Origin: Verrucomicrobia subdivision 6 bacterium BACL9 MAG-120507-bin52
Lineage (GTDB): Bacteria > Verrucomicrobiota > Verrucomicrobiia > Methylacidiphilales > Verrucolacustridaceae
Length of the DNA: 6,504 nucleotides
Direction of reading: 5' to 3'
Assembly: GCA_001438005.1 (NCBI GenBank)
Contig: LIBO01000061.1
Location: 1 to 6,504, forward strand
The translations under genes were made by a program, and so were the position numbers. Below the pieces are notes generated by a model. It saw nothing but the letters and a program-made list of their open reading frames with translations, did no database searches and was not told where the DNA came from. This document shows positions 1 to 5,239 of this stretch, one piece after another (the first letter of the stretch is position 1; each line of letters opens with the position of its first letter).

Positions 1-498
1 GGGTCGATTCGGTTTGGGCCGTGCCGTTCGATTACGATCCAACCCGCGGTGGGAGCGAATCCAGTGAAGGCGGAAATGTTGGTGGAGACGTCAGATCGAT
101 ACTGGGCAAAGGCGTGGCCTTTGGCGGCAGGGAAAAAGAGTGATTTTGTGGAGGGGGAGGATCGGAAGGGGCCGTTTACGGTGGCGGCGGCGGTGGATGG
201 GACGGTGCCGGGGGATCGCGGCAAAGAGAGCCCAGCCTTACGGGCGGTGGTGGTGGGATCAGCCGCTGCCTTTGCCAACCAAAATATTTCGCCGTTGGAG
301 GTGGACTTTATGGTGAACTCCATTCAATGGGTTTTGGGCCGAAATGAGTCGCTGGGGATTTCGCCGAAAACACCGAAGGATTTTTCCGTATCGATGGACG
401 AGGGGCAGCAGAGGGTGATTATGCTGTCCACGCTGCTGGGAATTCCTGCCCTGACGGGATTGCTGGGTTTTTTCGTCTGGTGGCGTCGTCGCAGCTGA
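1..498 (+). CDS. GldG-like ABC-transporter accessory protein, C-terminal fragment
   Basis: The reading frame is open from the window's first base, so this is the last 165 residues of a longer protein whose start lies upstream. What is visible fits the C-terminal end of the GldG-type (ABC-type uncharacterized transport system) family. A stretch with LVETSDRYW is followed by a hydrophobic beta-strand and loop, RAVVVGSAAAFANQ, at visible residues 81-94. Then come the FMVNSIQWVLGR helix and a single C-terminal membrane segment at about residues 139-161, ending WWRRRS. In this family a large extracytoplasmic domain is held by flanking membrane segments and works with an ABC permease and ATPase; the positive tail suggests a cytoplasmic C-terminus. 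The next gene, a DUF4340 protein, starts 13 nt downstream, which is the usual partner order. The transported substrate is unknown. The family call is from residue pattern only, without a profile search. Confidence 0.8.
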   Translation, partial: GSIRFGPCRSITIQPAVGANPVKAEMLVETSDRYWAKAWPLAAGKKSDFVEGEDRKGPFTVAAAVDGTVPGDRGKESPALRAVVVGSAAAFANQNISPLEVDFMVNSIQWVLGRNESLGISPKTPKDFSVSMDEGQQRVIMLSTLLGIPALTGLLGFFVWWRRRS

Positions 499-511
499 AA
501 AGGAGAGAGCG

Positions 512-2263
512 ATGAGTACGCGGTCCCTTCTGGTGTCCGTCGGGTTGATGTTGGGGATGCTGGGGGCGCTGAGTTTTCTACAGAAACAGGTTCCCGGGAC
601 GGAGCGGATGGCGAAGGAGTCCCGCAGAATTACGGATATGCCGGTGCGGGAGGCGGATCGGATTGAGCTGAAGGTGCCGAAGGGAGAGTTTGTTTTCCGG
701 AAAAAAGAGGGAGAGGAGTGGCAGTTGGAGAAGCCGATTCAGGGAGCGGCGGATGGAACGGCGGTGGGGCGACTCCTTTCGGAGATTCAATTTGTGGAAA
801 GCTTGCAAACCTTACCGTCCGGAAAAAAGGATGAGGCGATGATGCAGAATTTCGGTTTAGGGCAACCGAGTCGGACTCTGGTTATCCGAATGAAGGAGGG
901 GGTGTGCCAGATTGAGACGGGACGGGATACGCCGATTGCGGGCGGGGTTTACACGCGGATTCAGTCGGGCAAAGAGGGAGAGAGGATTGCGGTGGTGCAG
1001 AGCCAGTTGACCGAGGCGATGGACAAGGATTTGACGGAGTGGAGAGAGAAGCGGGTGATGCCTTTGCTGGTGCCGGACGTGCAGGAGTTGCTCTTGCATC
1101 AGGGCACGTTGGAGGTGGAGGTGAAGAAAAAGGATGGAGAGTGGTCAATTTTAAAGCCGGTGGAGGCTCCGGCAGATCCGGTGGCGGTGATGGGCGTCTT
1201 GGGAGAGATTTCGTCTCTGAAGGCCACGCAATTTGTTTCCGACTCGGGCGGCGATTTGGCTTTGTATGGGTTGAATGCGCCGAGCCAATCGTTTGAGGTC
1301 AGAACGAAGGCGACGAATCGGATTTTGCAAATTGGGTTGAATGATCCGAAAGATACGAACCAGGTTTTTGCGAAAGTGGCGGATCAGCCATCGGTTTTTC
1401 TTCTGCCTCGGGTGACGATTGAGGGGCTCGGAAAAGTGGCCGATCGCGTGAGAGATAAGCGACTGGTGACGATGGGGGATGCGGGTCAGGTGGATTCGAT
1501 TGAGGTAACGGGCAAGGGGGGTGAGTACCGATTGGAGAAAGAGAAGAGTGGGGCGGGATGGAATTTGGTTTTTCGGCAAAAAACGCGGGCGGCGGATGGG
1601 GCGGCGGTGGATCGGTGGTTAATCTCATTGGCGGAGATCCGGGCGAATCGTTTTTTACCGACGGAAGATCCTGCCCGGATGGGGCTGACCAAGCCGAGGC
1701 AGTCGATCACTTTGAAGTGGGGTGGAGAGACGAACAAGGTGGAGACGATCCAGTTGGGGGACGAGACGAAAGAGGAGGTGTTTGCCAGGGGATCAACAAC
1801 GTCGGGGGCGATGGTCGTTCCGATCGCGCTGGCACGTGGGTTGCCGGAGACGGCGTTGGGTTGGTTGCCCAAGCGCGTGTTCCCGGCCGATTTTGGAGCG
1901 GTGGAGAGTTTCATTTGGGCCGTGGGCACTTCTCGGAAAGAGTTTCGCCGCGCGGGGGGTGGGCGATGGATGAGTGGAGGAGAGGATCAAACGATGGTGG
2001 GTGCTTACGTGAAAAGATTGGAGGAGATGGAGGTGGTGCGATGGATGGGGGTCCCAAGCAAAGCGGAGATTGGTCGGACGGAGGTGAAAATTATAGCGGA
2101 AGGAAAAGAAGGAAAAAAAGTGAAGATGGTGGTGTCGAAGGGAAAAGGAGAAGTGATTCTGCGGTTGGAGGGTCAGGACTTCGTGGGTGTTTTGGAGCGG
2201 GCCGGTTGGGGCTGGTTGAAGCAGGATCCCAGCTTGCCGATGGGGAAGCCAACCCAGAGGTGA
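512..2263 (+). CDS. DUF4340 repeat protein, membrane-anchored
   Basis: This 583-aa protein has an N-terminal signal anchor (about residues 5-24) and a long, probably periplasmic, remainder. Four related segments follow, at about 47-178, 188-314, 325-455 and 462-575. The first three share a Trp-centred strand, an (A)ADxxAV helix (79-84, 220-225, 360-365) and a GLxxPxxSxxx-type turn (115-120, 253-258, 391-396). Segments are joined by hinges reading REKRVMP, RDKRLVT and PKRVFPA. This matches the DUF4340 family, which is of unknown function and is commonly encoded beside GldG-like ABC components. The fourth copy is eroded. The start is well supported: AGGAG at 501-505 lies 6 nt before the ATG. 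The gene follows the GldG-like fragment by 13 nt and is probably in the same transcript. A role as an envelope scaffold or substrate-handling subunit of the ABC complex is inference. Confidence 0.88.
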   Translation: MSTRSLLVSVGLMLGMLGALSFLQKQVPGTERMAKESRRITDMPVREADRIELKVPKGEFVFRKKEGEEWQLEKPIQGAADGTAVGRLLSEIQFVESLQTLPSGKKDEAMMQNFGLGQPSRTLVIRMKEGVCQIETGRDTPIAGGVYTRIQSGKEGERIAVVQSQLTEAMDKDLTEWREKRVMPLLVPDVQELLLHQGTLEVEVKKKDGEWSILKPVEAPADPVAVMGVLGEISSLKATQFVSDSGGDLALYGLNAPSQSFEVRTKATNRILQIGLNDPKDTNQVFAKVADQPSVFLLPRVTIEGLGKVADRVRDKRLVTMGDAGQVDSIEVTGKGGEYRLEKEKSGAGWNLVFRQKTRAADGAAVDRWLISLAEIRANRFLPTEDPARMGLTKPRQSITLKWGGETNKVETIQLGDETKEEVFARGSTTSGAMVVPIALARGLPETALGWLPKRVFPADFGAVESFIWAVGTSRKEFRRAGGGRWMSGGEDQTMVGAYVKRLEEMEVVRWMGVPSKAEIGRTEVKIIAEGKEGKKVKMVVSKGKGEVILRLEGQDFVGVLERAGWGWLKQDPSLPMGKPTQR

Positions 2264-2275
2264 CGAGCCCACGAT

Positions 2276-2599
2276 TTGGGTTACGATGAGGGGGTGGGTG
2301 ATTCCTCCAAACCAGTGGCTCGAGAAGGGCAGTCGCGAGTCCGTCCCAAAATGTACGGAGTGGCGCTTTATTTGGTTGCGGGCATTTTACTTCTGCAGGT
2401 GCTCTTTTGCTTGTCGGTTTTCTTTTTGCGGCCCTACGTAATCGCCAAGACGCCCGAGGGAATTTTACAAAGTGAGAGAGAGAAGGCGGGGGAGTGGATG
2501 GGAAATCTGACCCGCTTTTTGCAGTCGCGTATGCAGATAGGAATCCCTGGGCAGGGGGGGGGTGAGAAAGCAACGAACACACCTGCGGTCTCCCCATGA
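2276..2599 (+). CDS. small single-pass membrane protein, unknown function
   Basis: I do not recognise this 107-aa protein. It has a basic N-terminal stretch (RVRPK, about residues 21-25), one strong membrane segment (about 27-51) and a roughly 55-residue tail, part of it likely helical, ending in a Gly/Pro/Thr-rich segment; topology is probably N-in, C-out. The start is uncertain. The longest form begins at TTG 2276, 12 nt after the DUF4340 stop, with AGAGGTGA at 2256-2263 as a rather distant ribosome site. GTG 2294 and ATG 2351 are alternatives but have no convincing ribosome site. Its stop overlaps the next start as ATGA (2596-2599), so translation of the two is probably coupled, and this supports it being real. 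A run of nine Gs (2554-2562) lies in the tail: one extra G would give an immediate TGA. Its place in the operon suggests a small subunit or anchor of the envelope complex, which is inference. Confidence 0.7.
   Translation: MGYDEGVGDSSKPVAREGQSRVRPKMYGVALYLVAGILLLQVLFCLSVFFLRPYVIAKTPEGILQSEREKAGEWMGNLTRFLQSRMQIGIPGQGGGEKATNTPAVSP
2554..2562 (+). repeat. homopolymeric G9 tract inside the small membrane-protein gene
   Basis: Nine consecutive Gs encode Gly-Gly and the first two bases of a third Gly codon. With ten Gs the frame would hit TGA at once, removing the last ~11 residues and ending translation about 33 nt before the downstream start. With eight Gs the frame shifts into the following gene region. 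Tracts of this length can slip during replication; they are also frequent sites of sequencing error. Confidence 0.9.
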
Positions 2600-3528
2600 A
2601 CGAGGGGAAAGTGCGCACATGGTTATGGGCGGCGGCGGGTTTGGTGGCGATCCAAGTGGTGGCCTTGCTGGGGTTGATGCAGATGCGAAGTGGGGATCGG
2701 GAGAAGGGTCGGGAGTGGGCCTTGGATCCTGACGCGATCGCGGCGGAAGCCGAGCGTGAGAGGGAGTCGAGCGAGGCGCTGCGTAATCTTCCGCTGCCGG
2801 ATGGAAGTGTGCGGTTAAGTGTAGCGGCGGCAAAGGCGGCGGCTCCGCAAGTCGAGGATCTCTTGGCGCAAGCTCGGGATTTGCAAAATCGAGGGCAGTT
2901 CGATTTGGCGGAGAAGTTGTTGGAACAGGCGCGTCAGCAAGATCCGAAGCACGGAAGGGTGAAGGTGGCGGCGGCTCTATTGGCGGAAGCGCGAGGGGAC
3001 ACCGCAGGGGCTTGGCAACGATGGAGGGATCTGATTCAGGCAAGCGATCCGGGGGGTGCGGTGAGAAGGTTGGCCTTAGCGCGGTCGAGGATTTTGGAAG
3101 AGAGAGTGCGATTGGAGCAGGTGGCACGGCAGCGAGAGGAAAGTTTGGCCAAGAATCCGCGTAAATTGGCTTTGGTGGGGGCGGAGGAAAAAGTAGGCGA
3201 GGGGAGGCGAAGGGTAGATTGGCAGGTGCGGGCGATTCGTGGAGGGGGTCGATTGGATGCCAGCCAGGTGGTGGTGCGGGTTTCTTTTTTTGAGAGGGGA
3301 GAAAACGGGGTGTTACAAAAAAGTCAGGCGGTGCTGGCCAAGTGGGAGCAGGGTCCGCCTTTAGTGGAGAAGGATGGGGTGCGGGTTGTGAGTTGCGAAC
3401 CAAGGACGAGTGTGGGGGCACGATACGCGGGTTATACGTGGCAGATTTACTATGCGGGGGAGCTTCAGGATGAGCGGATTCAGCCGGCCTCACTGCGAGG
3501 AGTTTTGCGTGAAATGCCGCGGAGCTGA
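2596..3528 (+). CDS. membrane-anchored TPR-like protein, unknown function
   Basis: This 310-aa protein has one N-terminal membrane segment (about residues 8-28), then a charged, Glu/Arg-rich linker (about 31-65). A helical region at about 84-150 reads like two TPR units, with EDLLAQARDLQNRGQFDLAEKLLEQA-type spacing (here split: EDLLAQARDLQ then FDLAEKLLEQA) and a DPKHGRV turn. A further basic helical stretch (155-185) leads to a C-terminal domain of about 100 residues with alternating beta-like segments (VDWQVRAI, QVVVRVSFF, GVRVVSC, YTWQIYYAGEL). I recognise no named family for the C-terminal part. The start is set by the ATGA overlap with the small upstream gene; there is no good separate ribosome site, so translational coupling is likely. 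The last 9 nt, including the TGA stop, lie inside the convergent tRNA-Asp gene. A protein-protein adaptor role in the envelope ABC complex is inference. Confidence 0.87.
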   Translation: MNEGKVRTWLWAAAGLVAIQVVALLGLMQMRSGDREKGREWALDPDAIAAEAERERESSEALRNLPLPDGSVRLSVAAAKAAAPQVEDLLAQARDLQNRGQFDLAEKLLEQARQQDPKHGRVKVAAALLAEARGDTAGAWQRWRDLIQASDPGGAVRRLALARSRILEERVRLEQVARQREESLAKNPRKLALVGAEEKVGEGRRRVDWQVRAIRGGGRLDASQVVVRVSFFERGENGVLQKSQAVLAKWEQGPPLVEKDGVRVVSCEPRTSVGARYAGYTWQIYYAGELQDERIQPASLRGVLREMPRS

Positions 3529-3593
3529 CGGGGCTCGAACCCGCAACCCCCGCCGTGACAGGGCGGTGCTCTAACCAATTGAGCTACAGCTCC
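3520..3593 (-). tRNA. tRNA-Asp (anticodon GTC)
   Basis: Read on the - strand this folds into a full cloverleaf of 74 nt. The acceptor stem GGAGCTG/CAGCTCC is a perfect 7 bp, and the D arm is GCTC/GAGC with GG in a 9-nt loop. The anticodon stem CCGCC/GGCGG encloses loop CTGTCAC (anticodon GTC), and the T arm GCGGG/CCCGT holds TTCGAGC, with one G-U pair. The discriminator base is G (position 3520), the known identity base of tRNA-Asp. CCA is not encoded, so it must be added after transcription. The 3' end overlaps the convergent TPR-like gene by 9 nt and the 5' end is 24 nt from the nadB ATG. No hairpin with a T-run is seen downstream of the 3' end, so the end of the primary transcript is unclear. 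Confidence 0.97.
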
Positions 3594-3596
3594 AAC

Positions 3597-3604
3597 AAAG
3601 GAAG
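3597..3604 (+). promoter_or_regulatory. likely ribosome binding site of nadB
   Basis: AAAGGAAG lies 13 nt before ATG 3618, a longer spacing than usual; AAGG directly before the ATG is too close to serve. This site favours ATG 3618 over an upstream in-frame GTG at 3555, which would place coding sequence inside the tRNA gene. Confidence 0.5.
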
Positions 3605-3605
3605 A

Positions 3606-3633
3606 ACCATACCAAGGATGGCGAACAGACCAA
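3606..3633 (-). promoter_or_regulatory. possible promoter of tRNA-Asp, overlapping the nadB start
   Basis: On the - strand, TTGGTC (3628-3633) and TATGGT (3606-3611) are separated by 16 nt and would start transcription a few bases before the tRNA 5' end. The match to sigma70 boxes is weak (3/6 and 4/6). Position is the main argument: the tRNA promoter has to lie about here, across the nadB ribosome site and first codons. Confidence 0.3.
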
Positions 3634-5234
3634 GTCAGGATTTTTCGGCCGAGGTGATTGTCATCGGCAGTGGAATCGCGGGACTGAGCTTTGCCTTGAA
3701 GGCGGCGAGACATGCCAAGGTGCTGCTTTTGACGAAGAAGAACGCGGCTGAGTCGAACACCAACTATGCGCAGGGAGGGATTGCCTGTGTGACCTCAGCG
3801 GAAGATTCGGCGGAGCTGCATATTCGAGACACGGTCGGGGCGGGGGCCGGATTGTGTCGGGAGGAGGTGGTGCGGGATGTGGTGCAGGACGGGCCCGCGC
3901 GAGTGGCGGAGTTGGTGGAGTTAGGAGTGAAATTCACTGAGCGGAAAAACGGGGTGGGGCACGAGCCGGATTTAGGAAAAGAGGCGGGACACAGCAAGCG
4001 GCGGGTTTTGCATGCGGGAGATATCACGGGGCGGGAGCTGGAAAAGGCGCTGCTGGCGGGGGTGCGCGCATCACCGCAAATTCGAGTTCGGGAAGATATT
4101 GTCGCGATCGATCTGGTGACGACCAAGAAGAGAAAGTTGCCTGGTCCTAACCGGGTGCTGGGTTTGTATGTTTTGGATGGCGGGACCCAGCGGGTGGAAG
4201 CGATTCGAGCGCAAGTGGTGGTGTTGGCGACGGGTGGATGTGGAAAGTGTTACCTCTATACAACGAACCCCGGAATTGCGACAGGGGACGGCGTGGCGAT
4301 GGCTTATCGGGCCGGGGTAGCGATTGCGAACATGGAGTTTGTGCAGTTTCACCCGACTTGTCTTTTCCATCCCTCGGCACCGAGTTTTTTGATTTCGGAG
4401 GCGTTGCGAGGCGAGGGAGGGGTGGTGGTGAATGCGAAAGGAGAGGATTTTACAAAAAAGACGGATCCGCGCGGCTCACTGGCCCCGCGAGACATCGTGG
4501 CACGGGCGATCGACGAGGAGATGAAGGAGTCGGGAGCGGCCTGTGTTTATTTGGACATTCGGGCCAAGGGAGCAGAATTTTTAGAGAAGAGGTTTCCGGC
4601 GATTACGGCCACGTTGCGGGGTTTGGGGATCGATCCGGCTTTGCAGCCGATTCCGGTGGTGCCGGCGGCCCACTATCAGTGCGGGGGAGTTCCGGCGGAT
4701 CTGGCGGGAAAAACGGAGTTAACGGGATTGTGGGCCTTGGGGGAGGTTGCCTGCACGGGATTGCACGGGGCGAATCGGTTAGCGAGTAATTCGTTGCTGG
4801 AGGCGTTGGTCATGGCGCATCGGGCGGCGGAAAGTCTGCCGACCGTCTTGGCCAAAATGGCGAGGGTGGTTTCGATTCCGGCCTGGAAAGAGGGGAAGGC
4901 GCATGACGCGGATGAGATGGTGGTGATTACCCACAACTGGAAGGAGATTCGGCAGTTGATGTGGGACTATGTGGGGATTGCCCGAACAAAGAAGCGTTTG
5001 CTGCGCGCTCAGTCCCGATTGCGGCTGCTGCTGCAGGAGGTGGAGGAGTTTTACTGGAACTTTCGGGTGACGGGAGATCTTTTAGAGCTACGGAATTTGG
5101 CTCTTTGCGCGTCCCTGATTGTGGAATCGGCGCTCCAGAGAAAGGAGAGCCGTGGTTTGCATGCGATCGCAGACTACCCGAAGTTGCAGAGGGTGCCCAA
5201 GGACACGGTGATTCGGCCGAAGAAAGTGGGTTAA
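3618..5234 (+). CDS. nadB: L-aspartate oxidase
   Basis: NadB is a cytoplasmic FAD enzyme that oxidises L-aspartate to iminoaspartate, the first step of de novo NAD synthesis; NadA then uses the product with dihydroxyacetone phosphate to make quinolinate. The 538-aa length is close to E. coli NadB (540). The FAD-binding GSGIAGL is at residues 17-23, followed by the family block SNTNYAQGGIACV and by GHSKRRVLHAGDITGRE. Active-site residues known from E. coli NadB are found one position later: Glu122, His245 (QFHPT), Arg291 (APRDIV), His352 (HYQCGGV) and Arg387 (GANRLASNSLLEAL). This separates it from succinate dehydrogenase or fumarate reductase flavoproteins, as does the long helical C-terminal domain (about 435-520). 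ATG 3618 is chosen because the longer frame runs into tRNA-Asp. No nadA or nadC is nearby, and no + strand promoter is evident in the short leader, so it may be read from upstream. It ends 5 nt from the convergent asnB-type gene. Confidence 0.96.
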   Translation: MANRPSQDFSAEVIVIGSGIAGLSFALKAARHAKVLLLTKKNAAESNTNYAQGGIACVTSAEDSAELHIRDTVGAGAGLCREEVVRDVVQDGPARVAELVELGVKFTERKNGVGHEPDLGKEAGHSKRRVLHAGDITGRELEKALLAGVRASPQIRVREDIVAIDLVTTKKRKLPGPNRVLGLYVLDGGTQRVEAIRAQVVVLATGGCGKCYLYTTNPGIATGDGVAMAYRAGVAIANMEFVQFHPTCLFHPSAPSFLISEALRGEGGVVVNAKGEDFTKKTDPRGSLAPRDIVARAIDEEMKESGAACVYLDIRAKGAEFLEKRFPAITATLRGLGIDPALQPIPVVPAAHYQCGGVPADLAGKTELTGLWALGEVACTGLHGANRLASNSLLEALVMAHRAAESLPTVLAKMARVVSIPAWKEGKAHDADEMVVITHNWKEIRQLMWDYVGIARTKKRLLRAQSRLRLLLQEVEEFYWNFRVTGDLLELRNLALCASLIVESALQRKESRGLHAIADYPKLQRVPKDTVIRPKKVG

Positions 5235-5239
5235 ACGAA

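Noticed and set aside
1558..2289. 243-codon + strand frame inside the DUF4340 gene
   Set aside because: It is a Gly/Arg-rich low-complexity translation lying wholly out of frame with the well-supported DUF4340 gene, with no ribosome site of note.
2465..3493. 342-codon open frame on the - strand opposite the small membrane protein and TPR-like genes
   Set aside because: The translation is dominated by Pro, Ala, Ser and His with no domain pattern, as expected for the complement of a G-rich coding strand. The + strand genes have membrane anchors, ATGA coupling and operon spacing.
3490..3512. Possible terminator hairpin for tRNA-Asp (CCTC/GAGG around 3493-3505, - strand)
   Set aside because: The stem is only 4 bp and no T-run follows.
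3520..3593. tRNA-Asp as an integration site of a mobile element
   Set aside because: No integrase gene, and I saw no second copy of the tRNA 3' end elsewhere in the window. The 3' side holds an ordinary operon gene.
3555..3617. N-terminal extension of NadB from GTG 3555
   Set aside because: It would start inside the tRNA-Asp anticodon arm and adds 21 residues that NadB proteins lack. ATG 3618 gives the usual length and aligns catalytic residues one position from E. coli.
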